A model generated the notes under the pieces. The model was not told the origin of the DNA and did not search any database. It was given only the letters and a program-made list of their open reading frames with translations. Both the position numbers and the translations under genes were made by a program. Below are positions 6,942 to 17,010 of a DNA stretch of 64,000 nucleotides, piece by piece. Numbering within the stretch: the first letter of the stretch is position 1; every line of letters begins with the position of its first letter. Source of the stretch: Pseudomonas sediminis (GTDB lineage Bacteria; Pseudomonadota; Gammaproteobacteria; Pseudomonadales; Pseudomonadaceae); the NCBI RefSeq assembly GCF_002741105.1, contig NZ_NIQU01000006.1:248001-312000 (forward strand). The letters run 5' to 3'.

Positions 6942-9497
6942 ATGAGCCGCCGGCGTTTCTGGCTGAGCATCTGCGTAGCGACTCTGGCAGTGTTGTCGCT
7001 ACTCGCCTGCTATGCCGGCTACCGCTTGCAACAACTGCTCGAGGAGCAGCACATCGAGCTGGACTGGCAACGCCTGAGCCTGTCCTGGCGCGGCGTGCAG
7101 TTGCACGATGTGCGTATGACCCAGCGTCAGAGCGGTGAGTTGCGTGCACAGGCCAGCCAACTGCAACTCGAATGGCTGGCCAGCGAGGCGCCGCGCTATC
7201 GCCTGCTTGCCCAAGGCCTGCAAGTTGCCTGGCAACCCGCCCCGGCAGCGACGCCAAACCAGGCCGACAGTGACCTCGGTGCCCTCGTCGAGCGCACGCT
7301 CAACACCCTGCCATGGCTGCCACGACAGATCGAGGTGCGCGACGCCCACGCGCAGCTGCCTTGCCATGGCGGTCAATGCACGCTCGACGGCAACCTCAGC
7401 CTGCAGCACCTGGACGATGCACTGCAGTTGCACCTGCAACTTGAGCGTGAGACGCACAGTGCACGGCTACACGCGCGCCTGCAGGGTCTGGACAGTACGC
7501 CGGACAGCACACGCCAGTTGGAGATGAGCCTGCACCTCGACGACCAGCAGCAAATGGAGCTGCACAGCGATGTCCTCGCCCAGGGCAATGCGCTGCAGTG
7601 GTCTGGCAACCTGCTGCTCGCCCCTCTGCAGGAGATTGCCTGGGTCGGCGCCTGGCTGAGCGAATGGACCCCACTCGACGCAGCCAACCTGCCCGCAACG
7701 CCGCAGCAAGCCGGCATCATCGCTCAGTGGCAACTGCAGCTGCCACAGACCACCCGCCAGCTCGAAGAGCTGCTGGCCGCGCCGGGATGGCTGCGTGTCG
7801 ATGCCCAGTTGCCACAACCCTGGCCACTGCCCAGCGTCGGCATGATCAGCGGCGAACTGCAGCTCGACCTGCTCAACGCCAGCGGCACCTGGCAGGCGCG
7901 CAAGCTGCACGGCAATCTGCTACTCGACACGCAGGACGCATCCTGGCTGTCCGCCCTGCCAAGTGGCTTGCGCCCCAACAAGTTGCAGATGCAGCTCACG
8001 CTACTGCAGAGCAGCCTCGACAACGAACTGACCGTGCAACTGAAGCTCGCCGGCCAGGGAGCGCTCAAGCTGCAAGCAAGTGCCGAGCTCGGTCTGCATC
8101 AATCCCCTGACTGGTCGCTGAACGTCCGTCAGCTGCAACTCGACGCCCGTAGCAAGCGCACGGATCTGCCAGGCAGCCGTGCCGATGGCCTGCACCTGAA
8201 CCTGGGCCTGACTGGTAGTGCAACCACGCAGCAGGTGCAATTCAAGACCACCGGCACCTCTCGCCTGGCAATCCAGCGCCTGCGCAGCAGCGATCTGGAG
8301 CTGCTGCAGGCTCAACTGACACTCGCCGGTCTCAACCTTGCTGGCGCGCCACGCTCACCCATGCTGTCCGGACCGCTGACGCTGCGCATACAGAGTCTGC
8401 AACACCCGCAACTGCAGGCGCAGGGCTGGCAATGGCAAGGGCGGCTGGAAGCCGACAGCGCCAGCCAGGCACTCGATGGTGCATTGCTGGCGGACTCTGG
8501 GCTGAGCATGGCACTGCGCCTGAACAACACCGCCGATGCACTGGGGCTGAACGCCACAGTCGATGAACTCTTCCTGCGCGCAGGCAACCCGCTGGCCCAT
8601 ACGCTAGCGAGCTGGCCGCCGCTGTTGACGCTGGATAATGGCCGTATCCAGGCCGACGCCAGCCTCAGCCTGCCCACTGGCAAGCCCGTGCAACTGAGGG
8701 CGAAGCTCAGCGGCAAAGGCCTGGCCGGCATCTATGACCGCAGCACGCTGAGCGGTGTGGACGCCGAATTGCACCTGCGCCTCGCGGGCGAGCGCCTGAC
8801 ACTGGAGCTGCCGAGCCTGAGCGCGAAACAGCTCGACCCCGGTATCGCCCTAGGCCCTTTGCAACTGCAGGCCAGTTATCAGGCCAGCCTGCAACGCCCT
8901 CTGGCCGGCAGCTTCAGCCATCAACGCGCGGAACTGGGCATCCTTGGCGGCAGCCTGAGCCTGGAACCAGCGACCTGGGCACTGGATCGCCCCAGCCAGT
9001 TGCTGCCACTGAAGCTCAGCGGCCTGGATCTGCAGGAGCTGTTTCGCGTCTATCCAGCCGAAGGGCTCGCCGGCAATGGGCTGATCGACGGCACCTTGCC
9101 GCTGCGCCTGGGCGGCGCCATCAGCATCGAACAGGGCCTGATCGAAGCCAGGCCGCCAGGAGGGCAACTGAGTTTTCACTCGCCGCGCATTCGCGCCATG
9201 GGCCAGGCCAACCCGGGTATGAAGCTGGTCACCGACGCACTGGAGGACTTCCACTACGATCTGCTCAGCAGTAGCGTCGACTATGATCAGTCCGGCACAC
9301 TGCAGCTAGGTATGCGCCTGCATGGGCAGAACCCGGCCATCGAGAAGGGCCGGCCCATCCACTTCAATATCAATCTGGAAGAAGACATTCCGGCCTTGCT
9401 GGCCAGCCTGCAACTGACCGACAAGGTGAGTGGGATCATCCAGCAACGGATTCAGCAATGGATGCGCCAGCGTGTCCCCCAAGAATCAAAGGAGTAG
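6942..9497 (+). CDS. ydbH: YdbH-family AsmA-like intermembrane lipid-transport protein
   Basis: Large envelope protein of about 851 residues, anchored by one N-terminal helix (about residues 7-25 of MSRRRFWLSICVATL). The rest is long amphipathic beta-rich repeats typical of the AsmA-like clan. In E. coli YdbH works redundantly with TamB and YhdP to move phospholipids to the outer membrane, and bridges to the lipoprotein YnbE. Here the same gene order follows (ynbE, ydbL). The start is the ATG with AAGGAG at 6931-6936; an upstream in-frame ATG at 6900 lacks a site. Its stop codon falls directly after the ynbE ribosome-binding site. Confidence 0.88.
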   Translation: MSRRRFWLSICVATLAVLSLLACYAGYRLQQLLEEQHIELDWQRLSLSWRGVQLHDVRMTQRQSGELRAQASQLQLEWLASEAPRYRLLAQGLQVAWQPAPAATPNQADSDLGALVERTLNTLPWLPRQIEVRDAHAQLPCHGGQCTLDGNLSLQHLDDALQLHLQLERETHSARLHARLQGLDSTPDSTRQLEMSLHLDDQQQMELHSDVLAQGNALQWSGNLLLAPLQEIAWVGAWLSEWTPLDAANLPATPQQAGIIAQWQLQLPQTTRQLEELLAAPGWLRVDAQLPQPWPLPSVGMISGELQLDLLNASGTWQARKLHGNLLLDTQDASWLSALPSGLRPNKLQMQLTLLQSSLDNELTVQLKLAGQGALKLQASAELGLHQSPDWSLNVRQLQLDARSKRTDLPGSRADGLHLNLGLTGSATTQQVQFKTTGTSRLAIQRLRSSDLELLQAQLTLAGLNLAGAPRSPMLSGPLTLRIQSLQHPQLQAQGWQWQGRLEADSASQALDGALLADSGLSMALRLNNTADALGLNATVDELFLRAGNPLAHTLASWPPLLTLDNGRIQADASLSLPTGKPVQLRAKLSGKGLAGIYDRSTLSGVDAELHLRLAGERLTLELPSLSAKQLDPGIALGPLQLQASYQASLQRPLAGSFSHQRAELGILGGSLSLEPATWALDRPSQLLPLKLSGLDLQELFRVYPAEGLAGNGLIDGTLPLRLGGAISIEQGLIEARPPGGQLSFHSPRIRAMGQANPGMKLVTDALEDFHYDLLSSSVDYDQSGTLQLGMRLHGQNPAIEKGRPIHFNINLEEDIPALLASLQLTDKVSGIIQQRIQQWMRQRVPQESKE

Positions 9498-9501
9498 CGC
9501 C

Positions 9502-9693
9502 ATGCGCACGTACCGCCTCCTCGCAGTCCTGAGCCTGGGGCTGCTGTGCCAGGCCTGTACCCCAACGGTACAACTGGCGATGCCGAACGAACCGATCAAC
9601 ATCAACCTGAACGTCAAGGTCGAGCACGAAATCTACATCAAGGTGGACAAGGCGCTGGACAGTGTATTTAGCGAAGGCAGCGGTCTGTTTTGA
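9502..9693 (+). CDS. ynbE: YnbE-family outer-membrane lipoprotein
   Basis: Lipoprotein of 63 residues. The signal sequence ends at LLCQAC with the lipidated cysteine most likely Cys19, followed by TPTVQLAMP. The mature part keeps the family core PININLNVKVEHEIYIKVDK. In E. coli YnbE is the outer-membrane partner that forms the bridge with YdbH. AAAGGAG at 9488-9494, overlapping the end of ydbH, sets this ATG, so the two are probably translationally coupled. Confidence 0.88.
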   Translation: MRTYRLLAVLSLGLLCQACTPTVQLAMPNEPININLNVKVEHEIYIKVDKALDSVFSEGSGLF

Positions 9694-9734
9694 GCCCACT
9701 GTTTCGGCATGAACAGGTCCTACGGAGAGAGACG

Positions 9735-10073
9735 ATGATTCGATACATTTCGACCCTGCTGCTGGCACTCACCCTCAGCCTGCCGGCCTACGCACTGAAC
9801 CTCAACCAGGCCATGAGCGCGCTGGGCGACGCCAAGGCCAGCGGCCAGCTCGGCGAGCAACCCAACGGCTATCTGGGCGTGGTCAAAGCCGGCGGCCAGG
9901 CCGATGAAATCGCCCGACTGATCAACCAGGCACGTCGCGCAGAATACCAGAAGGTCGCGCAGGACAACGGTATCAGCCTGAACGACGTGGAAGCCATCGC
10001 CGGCAAGAAGGCCATCGAGCGCACGCCCAAGGGCCAGTTCATCCAGCTGAACGGCCAGTGGCTGCAGAAATAG
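9735..10073 (+). CDS. ydbL: YdbL-family periplasmic protein (DUF1318)
   Basis: Secreted protein of 112 residues with signal peptide MIRYISTLLLALTLSLPAYA. The mature DUF1318 domain includes LGDAKASGQLGEQPNGYLG and ends VEAIAGKKAIERTPKGQ. YdbL is thought to control proper YdbH-YnbE assembly. GGAGAG at 9724-9729 supports the start. It is the last gene of the ydbH-ynbE-ydbL operon and is followed by a strong hairpin terminator. Confidence 0.85.
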   Translation: MIRYISTLLLALTLSLPAYALNLNQAMSALGDAKASGQLGEQPNGYLGVVKAGGQADEIARLINQARRAEYQKVAQDNGISLNDVEAIAGKKAIERTPKGQFIQLNGQWLQK

Positions 10074-10093
10074 ACAGCAGATGGCAGAAACGA

Positions 10094-10122
10094 AAGAACC
10101 CGCCTAGGCGGGTTCTTTTTTT
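10094..10122. terminator. Bidirectional Rho-independent terminator between ydbL and grxD
   Basis: An 11-bp stem (AAGAACCCGCC / GGCGGGTTCTT) with a TA loop is followed by a T-run on the plus strand. It also has T residues at its base on the minus strand, suiting the convergent genes. Confidence 0.85.
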
Positions 10123-10135
10123 GCAAATGCAGTGA

Positions 10136-10462
10136 TCAGGCGTCGGCCTTACCCACAGCATCCTTGATCAGGGTCTGCAGCTCGCCCTTCTCGTACATCT
10201 CGGTGAGGATGTCGCTACCGCCGACCAGCTCACCGCCGACCCACAGCTGCGGGAAGGTCGGCCAGTTGGCGTACTTCGGCAGGTTGGCGCGGATTTCCGG
10301 GTTCTGCAGGATGTCGACGTAGGCGAACTTCTCGCCGCAGCCCATCACGACCTGAGCAGCACGGGCCGAGAAGCCACACTGCGGCGCGTTGGGCGAGCCT
10401 TTCATGTACAGCAGAACAGTGTTGTTGGCGATCTGCTCTTTGATGGTTTCGATGATATCCAT
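10136..10462 (-). CDS. grxD: Monothiol glutaredoxin, Grx4 type
   Basis: CGFS-type monothiol glutaredoxin of 108 residues (MDIIETIKEQIANN start). The active motif is in APQCGFSARA; the glutathione-binding segments WPTFPQLWVGGELVGGSDI follow. These proteins carry and transfer [2Fe-2S] clusters with BolA partners in the cytoplasm. A GAGGTG box supports the ATG at 10462; a longer upstream extension lacks conservation. It is convergent with ydbL. Confidence 0.95.
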   Translation of the reverse strand: MDIIETIKEQIANNTVLLYMKGSPNAPQCGFSARAAQVVMGCGEKFAYVDILQNPEIRANLPKYANWPTFPQLWVGGELVGGSDILTEMYEKGELQTLIKDAVGKADA

Positions 10463-10521
10463 GGGGCACCTCAGCATAGACTTCGCGACCCAACGGTCGC
10501 CACGGTGGCGCGATTGTAGCG

Positions 10522-10544
10522 AAAAGCCGAGCATAATGCTCGGC
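10522..10544 (-). terminator. Hairpin terminator for the molybdopterin oxidoreductase transcript
   Basis: Read leftward, a 9-bp palindromic stem (GCCGAGCAT / ATGCTCGGC) is followed by TTTTC. It sits beyond repeat copy 2 on the path of the oxidoreductase transcript and just upstream of grxD. Confidence 0.5.
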
Positions 10545-10569
10545 CTTGCCGTCCTCCCTAGACCTGCTT

Positions 10570-10815
10570 ACGACCTCGCGAGCTAGAGACATGCAAGGCG
10601 CAACGACCAACGGGTGTATCAGCCGAAGGCTGCCCCGAAGGGTGAGCGCCAGCGAGCCAACAGGCGAGGAGCGGTCGGAGTCGCGTTCGACTTTACGAGT
10701 TGTAAATGAGCAGTACTCACTTCGTTCGCCCTTCGGGCCGCGCTAAAGCGCGTTAGCCGCAAGCGGCTTTCCGAGCCTGTTTTTAACGCAGCAGGGCCGA
10801 CGCGCAGCAGGTCGT
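10570..10815 (-). repeat. Structured stop-codon-linked repeat, copy 2
   Basis: Longest copy, 246 bp. The core starts TCGCGAGCTAGAG (about 10576) and ends CGACGCGCAGCAG (10810), as in the other copies. The closing stem is different but still complementary: ACGACCT (10570-10576) pairs with AGGTCGT (10809-10815). The final T is again the first plus-strand base of the TTA stop codon of the neighbouring minus-strand gene. Compared with the 141-bp copy it has extra internal hairpins such as GCCGCAAGCGGC. Confidence 0.8.
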
Positions 10816-12923
10816 TACGCAGCCACCACCTCCACCGGCACACCATTAAGCACCGCATTACCGGACAGCGCATCGAGCTGGCGCTCGTCGGTCAGGTCAT
10901 TCGCGCTGACACCCGGCTGGGCACGCGCAATGCCCATCTGCACGCCGGGACGGGCATGCCCCCAGCCATGGGGCAGGCTGACCACGCCAGCCATCACCTC
11001 ATCGCTGGCTGCCACCTCTACCTCGATGCTGCCAACTCGCGAGCGCACCCGTACCCGCTGACCATCGGCCAAGCCACGACTGGCCAGATCCTGCGGGTTC
11101 ATCAACAACTGATGACGCGGCTTGCCCTTCACCAGGCGGTGATAGTTGTGCATCCAAGAGTTGTTGCTGCGCACGTGACGACGACCGATCAGCAGTAGCT
11201 CATCGGCTGCCGGCTGCGGCTGTTCGGCGAAGCGTGCCAGATCGGCGAGCAGCAACTCAGGTGCAGCCTGCACCGCCTTGCTCGGCGTTTTCAGGCGCGC
11301 GGCCAGGTTCGGCTGCAAGGGCCCCAGGTCGACCCCATGCGGATGCTCACGCAATGCAGCCAGACTGAGCTTGCGCTCACTGCGATCACCATAGGGGCCG
11401 AAACGCATTCCCATGTCGATCATCTGCTCAGGCGCCATGGTCGGTTTCAGCTCAAGGCCATTGCGCGCCGCGAACGCCTTGGCCAGACCGACGAAGATTT
11501 CCCAGTCGTGCAAGGCACCCTCCGGCTTGGCCAGGATTGCCTCGTTGAAGCGGGTGACGTTGCGCACCGCGAACACATTGAAAGTGGTGTCGTAATGATC
11601 GTGCTCCAGCGGCGCGGTCGGCGGCAGGATCAGGTCGGCGTAACGGGTGGTCTCGTTGATGTAGAAATCCACCGAGAGCATGAAGTCCAGGCCGTCCAGC
11701 GCCTGCTCCAGTTGACGCCCATTGGGTGTCGACAACACCGGGTTGCCGGCCACCGTGACCAGGGCACGGATCTGCCCTTCGCCCGGCGTCAGCATCTCTT
11801 CGGCCAGCGCCGAAACCGGCAGCTCGCCACCGTATTCCGGCAGGCCGGATACCCGGCTCTGCCAGCGATTGAAATGGCCACCGGAGGTGCTCGCCACCAG
11901 ATCCACCGCCGGCGTGGTGCAGAGCACGCCGCCCGCTCGATCGAGGTTGCCGGTCACCAGATTGATGATCTGCACCAACCATTGGCACAGGGTGCCGAAC
12001 GCCTGGGTGGAAACGCCCATGCGTCCGTAACACACGGCCTTGTCTGCGGCGGCGAAATCCCGCGCCAGTTGGCGGATGGTTTCTGCCGGCACACCACAGC
12101 GGGCGCTCATGGCCTCGGCGTCAAAGCCGGCAATCGCTTCGCGCACCTGTTCCAACCCTTCCACCGGCAGATGGCTGTCGCGCGTCAGGCCTTCCTCGAA
12201 CAGGGTGTTGAGCAGCGCCAGCAGCAGCGCGGCATCGCTACCGGGGCGCACGAACAGGTGCTGGTCGGCGATGGCGGCGGTCTCGCTGCGCCGCGGGTCG
12301 ACCACCACCAGCTTGCCACCGCGGGCCTGGATGGCTTTCAAGCGCTTCTCCACATCCGGCACGGTCATGATGCTGCCGTTGGAGGCCAAGGGGTTGCCGC
12401 CCAGAATCAGCATGAAGTCGGTGTGGTCGATATCGGGAATCGGAATCAGCAGACCGTGGCCATACATCAGATGGCTGGTCAGGTGGTGCGGCAGTTGATC
12501 GACCGAGGTGGCGGAAAAGCGATTGCGGGTTTTCAACTGACCGAGGAAATAGTTGCTGTGGGTCATCAGCCCATAGTTATGCACGCTGGGGTTGCCCTGA
12601 TACACCGCCACGGCATTTTGCCCATGGGCGGCCTGAATCGTGCTCAGGCGCTCAGCCACCAGCTCGAACGCCTCCTCCCAGTCGATGGCCTGCCACTGCT
12701 CGCCAATGCGGCGCATGGGCTGACGAATACGGTCGGGGTCGTTCTGGATATCCTGCAGCGCCACGGCCTTGGGGCAGATATGGCCACGGCTGAAGCTATC
12801 CTGGGCATCGCCCTTGATCGAGCGAATCTGCGTGCTGCCATCAGGCTGCGCTTCAGTTTCGATGGCAAGGCCGCAGATGGCTTCGCATAGATGGCATGCA
12901 CGGTAATGGAGGGACTTGGTCAT
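10815..12923 (-). CDS. Molybdopterin-dependent oxidoreductase (formate dehydrogenase/DMSO reductase superfamily)
   Basis: Cytoplasmic-type enzyme of 702 residues with no Tat signal. An N-terminal [4Fe-4S] motif uses Cys10, Cys13, Cys17 and Cys50 (YRACHLCEAICG ... GHICPKA). Molybdopterin-binding blocks follow (LILGGNPLASNGS, YGRMGVSTQAFGT) and a C-terminal dinucleotide-binding barrel (VSLPHGWGHA). The segment where formate dehydrogenases carry a Sec or Cys reads FSATSVDQLPHH, so formate specificity is not supported. No partner subunit or transporter is adjacent, so the substrate cannot be named. Its stop codon is the boundary of repeat copy 2. Confidence 0.85.
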   Translation of the reverse strand: MTKSLHYRACHLCEAICGLAIETEAQPDGSTQIRSIKGDAQDSFSRGHICPKAVALQDIQNDPDRIRQPMRRIGEQWQAIDWEEAFELVAERLSTIQAAHGQNAVAVYQGNPSVHNYGLMTHSNYFLGQLKTRNRFSATSVDQLPHHLTSHLMYGHGLLIPIPDIDHTDFMLILGGNPLASNGSIMTVPDVEKRLKAIQARGGKLVVVDPRRSETAAIADQHLFVRPGSDAALLLALLNTLFEEGLTRDSHLPVEGLEQVREAIAGFDAEAMSARCGVPAETIRQLARDFAAADKAVCYGRMGVSTQAFGTLCQWLVQIINLVTGNLDRAGGVLCTTPAVDLVASTSGGHFNRWQSRVSGLPEYGGELPVSALAEEMLTPGEGQIRALVTVAGNPVLSTPNGRQLEQALDGLDFMLSVDFYINETTRYADLILPPTAPLEHDHYDTTFNVFAVRNVTRFNEAILAKPEGALHDWEIFVGLAKAFAARNGLELKPTMAPEQMIDMGMRFGPYGDRSERKLSLAALREHPHGVDLGPLQPNLAARLKTPSKAVQAAPELLLADLARFAEQPQPAADELLLIGRRHVRSNNSWMHNYHRLVKGKPRHQLLMNPQDLASRGLADGQRVRVRSRVGSIEVEVAASDEVMAGVVSLPHGWGHARPGVQMGIARAQPGVSANDLTDERQLDALSGNAVLNGVPVEVVAA

Positions 12924-13305
12924 GGCCTGGCCTCTTGTTCTGATCCGAGACGACCGGTCAGGTCGCAGGTCATGAACTATGAGCCGAGCAAGAGGGCGAC
13001 GCCAGCAGCGTTCGCCTCATGAATCGACAGGCATCAAGCCTGCCGATTCAGCAGCACCACGTACGTGGCCCCTGGCACGACTGCGTTCAATATCACTGGC
13101 GCCAGCGCTTTGGCTAAAAAGGCTTGTAAAACATCATTCTGCGCGCCCGTAGGCGTTAACTTGCGCCGTCTCGTCATTTCCTTATAGGATCGCGCCTTCC
13201 CCTGTTTCGTCGCACCCTGCGGCCTCCTGCCGCAAGCTCTGCTGTTTTTGTCGGTTTTAGCCCCGAACGCAAGCTTGCGAAATGTAGTGATAAAGGTAGT
13301 TAACG
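12924..13305. promoter_or_regulatory. Divergent intergenic region between the molybdopterin oxidoreductase and argF
   Basis: 382 bp with no gene. It contains an imperfect 13-bp inverted repeat (13020-13032 / 13038-13050), a perfect palindrome CCACGTACGTGG (13057-13068), a GC hairpin TGCGGC / GCCGCA (13218-13234) and a perfect palindrome CGCAAGCTTGCG (13268-13279) in the argF leader. No clear ArgR box could be read by eye. Confidence 0.5.
13161..13188 (+). promoter_or_regulatory. Candidate argF promoter
   Basis: TTGCGC (13161-13166), a 16-base spacer and TATAGG (13183-13188) precede argF by about 115 bases. Plausible sigma-70 elements by sequence only. Confidence 0.35.
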
Positions 13306-14222
<917 letters not shown>

Positions 14223-14226
<4 letters not shown>

Positions 14227-15329
14227 GCCAGCCCCTGCTGCAGCTACGCGGGCTGAACTGCGGCTACCACGCCCATAAGGTGGTGCAGGATCTCGACCTG
14301 CACCTGAACCCGGGCGATATCGGTTGCCTGCTTGGCCCATCGGGTTGCGGCAAGACCACTACGCTGCGCGCCATCGCCGGCTTCGAGCCAGTGCTCGAAG
14401 GTGAGATCGAACTCGACGGCGAGGTGATCTCCCGCGCCGGCTTCACCCTGGCACCGGAGAAACGCCAGATCGGCATGGTGTTTCAGGACTATGCCCTGTT
14501 CCCCCACCTGAGCGTTGCGGAGAACGTCGCCTTTGGCATTCGTAAGCACGCCAATGCCGAGCGCATAACTCAGGAGTTGCTGGAGCTGGTCAAGCTCGGG
14601 CACCTGGCCAAGCGTTACCCCCACGAACTGTCCGGCGGCCAACAACAACGCGTGGCCCTGGCCCGCGCCCTGGCACCGGAGCCAAAGCTGCTGCTGCTCG
14701 ACGAGCCCTTCTCCAACCTCGATGGCGAGCTGCGTCGGCGCCTGAGCCATGAAGTGCGCGAGATACTCAAGACGCGCGGCACCAGCGCCATCCTGGTGAC
14801 CCACGATCAGGAAGAAGCCTTCGCTGTCAGCGATCACGTCGGCGTGTTCAAGGATGGCCGTCTGGAGCAGTGGGATACGCCGTTCAACCTGTACCACGAG
14901 CCGCTGACACCTTTCGTCGCCAGCTTCATTGGCCAGGGTTATTTCATCCGCGGCCAGTTGCTCAGCCCGGAAACGGTGCAGACCGAACTCGGTATTATCC
15001 GCGGCAACCGTGCCTATACCTGGGCGCAGGGCAGCGCGGTGGACGTATTACTACGCCCGGACGACATCGTTCCGGACGAAAGCAGCGAACTGAAGGCGCG
15101 CATCGTCGGCAAAACTTTCCTCGGCGCAGCCACGCTCTACCGCCTGCAGCTGCCGACCGGCAGCCAGCTGGAATCGATCTTTCCCAGTCATGCCGATCAC
15201 CAGCCGGGCGACGAGGTGGGCATCCGCATCGCCGCCGACCACCTGGTTGCCTTCCCGGCCCTTGGCAGCGTCGCCGCGCAATTGCAGCTGAGCGAATCAG
15301 CTGGCGTACGCCGGGTCAGCAGCAACTGA
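14223..15329 (+). CDS. ABC transporter ATP-binding protein (Fbp/Pot-like)
   Basis: ATPase of 368 residues with Walker A GPSGCGKTT (38-46), Q-loop Gln88 (VFQDYALFPH), signature LSGGQ (136-140), Walker B LLLLDEP, and a C-terminal TOBE-like regulatory domain from about residue 245. It resembles the importer ATPases for iron(III), spermidine or thiamine. The start codon is the ATG of the ATGA overlap with argF; longer in-frame extensions run through argF. No permease or binding protein follows, so its partners are elsewhere. The same argF-ATPase pair exists in P. aeruginosa (PA3537-PA3538, from memory). Confidence 0.9.
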
Positions 15330-16136
15330 TCAGACCATCAGCTGGCCACTGGCGATATGCCGCGCGTGGCCAGCGATCTTCACTCGCTCACCCTCCAGAC
15401 GACAAAGCAGCTCGCCGCCACGCGCCGAGCACTGGAAAGCGCTGAGCGTATTGCGGCCCAGACGCTCGACCCAATAGGGCATAAGTATGCAGTGGGTCGA
15501 ACCGGTGACCGGGTCTTCATCGATACCGATACTGGGCGCGAAGTAGCGCGAAACGAAGTCATGTTGGGCCCCGGCTGCCGTGACCAGCACGCCAAGCCCA
15601 GGCAAGGTAGCCAGCGCGGGCAGGTTTGGCTTCAGCTCACGGAGCTCGGCCTCGGAATCCAGCACCACCATCAGTTCCTGCACGCTGCCATCGGCGTTAC
15701 CTAGCGCCAGCACCTGCTCCACCTGGCGCTCCAGCGCACGCTCGGTCTGGTCGTGTAATTCCCGCGTCACCAACTCCGCGCGCCGCACCGGGAAATCCAA
15801 TTGCAGACGTTCGCCCTGCCGGGTGACCTGCAGCGCTCCGGACAAGCAGGTGAAATCCAGCACCTCGGCCGGTTCCCGATAGATGTCGAAAAGCACCTTG
15901 GCCGCCGCCAGGGTGGCATGCCCGCACAGCGGCACCTCGCTGACCGGAGTGAACCAGCGGATATGCCAGGCGCTGCCCTCTTTCACCACGAATGCGGTCT
16001 CGGCCAGGTTGTGCTCAGCGGCGATGCGCTGCATCAGTGAATCGTCGAGCCAACGCTCAAGGCGATAGACGATGGCCGGATTACCGGCGAAGGGCTGATC
16101 GGTGAACGCGTCGATCTGGTGAAATTCGAGAGGCAT
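15330..16136 (-). CDS. PhzF-family isomerase/epimerase-like protein
   Basis: PhzF/diaminopimelate-epimerase-fold protein of 268 residues starting MPLEFHQIDAFTDQPFAGNPA. The conserved acidic residue of the family is Glu46 (HNLAETAFV). Later blocks include CGHATLAAAKVLF and DPVTGSTHCIL. These proteins usually catalyse isomerisations of small acids, but most members, this one included, have no defined substrate. It is not part of a phenazine operon here. Its stop abuts the ABC gene stop with zero spacing (TGATCA, tail to tail). Confidence 0.85.
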   Translation of the reverse strand: MPLEFHQIDAFTDQPFAGNPAIVYRLERWLDDSLMQRIAAEHNLAETAFVVKEGSAWHIRWFTPVSEVPLCGHATLAAAKVLFDIYREPAEVLDFTCLSGALQVTRQGERLQLDFPVRRAELVTRELHDQTERALERQVEQVLALGNADGSVQELMVVLDSEAELRELKPNLPALATLPGLGVLVTAAGAQHDFVSRYFAPSIGIDEDPVTGSTHCILMPYWVERLGRNTLSAFQCSARGGELLCRLEGERVKIAGHARHIASGQLMV

Positions 16137-16233
16137 GAAGCATTCCTGATCAGGATAGGGGAACCAGAGCATGCCGCGCTCAGCGCAGGCGAACCACGTA
16201 CAGAGGGCCTGTATTTTCCCCGAACAGTACGCC

Positions 16234-17010
16234 TCAGCGGATGCCGTAGCGCCGTAACAGTTCATCCAGGCGCCCGTCCTCGCGAAAGCGCTGCAGGCCC
16301 TGCTCGAACAGTTCGGCATAGCGCGGGCTACCAGCCAGGCCCGGCGCGAACGCTAGATAGATGGGAATATCCGGCTGCCGGCAGCCGACTTCGACGATCT
16401 CGCCATGCAGGTAGCGCTCACTGAGCAGCGCCTGCATCACCCAGGCATTCTCCACCAGCGCATCGATGCGGCCATGGCGCAGCTTGCGCAGGTTGCTGAT
16501 CAGCGCATGATCACCGGTCATCACCTGCACCTGGGACGGGTCATGGTGATTGCGCAGATACAGGTCGAGTTCGGCGCCATAGCTGTAACCATTGATCGCG
16601 CCGAGGCGCACGCTTTGCAGAGACACCAGCCCTTGGTAACGCCAAGTACCACCGCGGGAGGCGTAGAAGCACATGCGCGACAAACCGGGCGCCGTAGGCG
16701 TGAAGATGAAGTCCGGCGCATCCTGTACCCCGGCGCCGATCAACGCATCCAGCTTGCCGCGCCGGGTATCGTGCACCGCGCGCGCCCAATTGATCACGCG
16801 GTACTCCACCTCAATGCCGGACTCGGCAAAGATCTGTTCGGCTAGCTCGACGAAGATGCCGCGCTTCTCCGCATCTACCGCACAGTTGATCGGGCACCAG
16901 AGATCACCAGCGATCAGCAGCTTCTCAGCCCACGCCAGACCGCTGCTGCACAGCAGCAGCGACAGCAGCACGCCTGCACCGATCCGGCTCAGCATGGCCG
17001 GATTTCTCAC
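16234..17010 (-). CDS. Periplasmic amino-acid-type substrate-binding protein
   Basis: Secreted SBP_bac_3-like protein of up to 258 residues. The signal peptide ends near SSGLAWA, then EKLLIAGDLWCPINC begins the mature fold. Matching blocks are GIFVELAEQIFAESG, RAVHDTRRGKLDALIGAG and the C-terminal LFEQGLQRFREDGRLDELL. The GTG start at 17010 overlaps the glpK stop as GTGA; an ATG five codons later (16995) is the alternative. No transporter subunits are nearby, so it may be a stray binding protein or a sensor input. Two cysteines in CPINC are unusual for the family. Confidence 0.75.
   Translation of the reverse strand: MRNPAMLSRIGAGVLLSLLLCSSGLAWAEKLLIAGDLWCPINCAVDAEKRGIFVELAEQIFAESGIEVEYRVINWARAVHDTRRGKLDALIGAGVQDAPDFIFTPTAPGLSRMCFYASRGGTWRYQGLVSLQSVRLGAINGYSYGAELDLYLRNHHDPSQVQVMTGDHALISNLRKLRHGRIDALVENAWVMQALLSERYLHGEIVEVGCRQPDIPIYLAFAPGLAGSPRYAELFEQGLQRFREDGRLDELLRRYGIR

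Noticed and set aside
6226..10815. Stop-codon repeats interpreted as simple Rho-independent terminators
   Set aside because: They are 141-246 bp long with no U-tract after the outer stem, and a separate terminator lies downstream of copies 2 and 3.
11337..12890. Long plus-strand open frame of 517 codons opposite the molybdopterin oxidoreductase
   Set aside because: It is the mirror of a clearly conserved gene, has no recognisable domain or ribosome-binding site, and reflects GC-rich codon bias.
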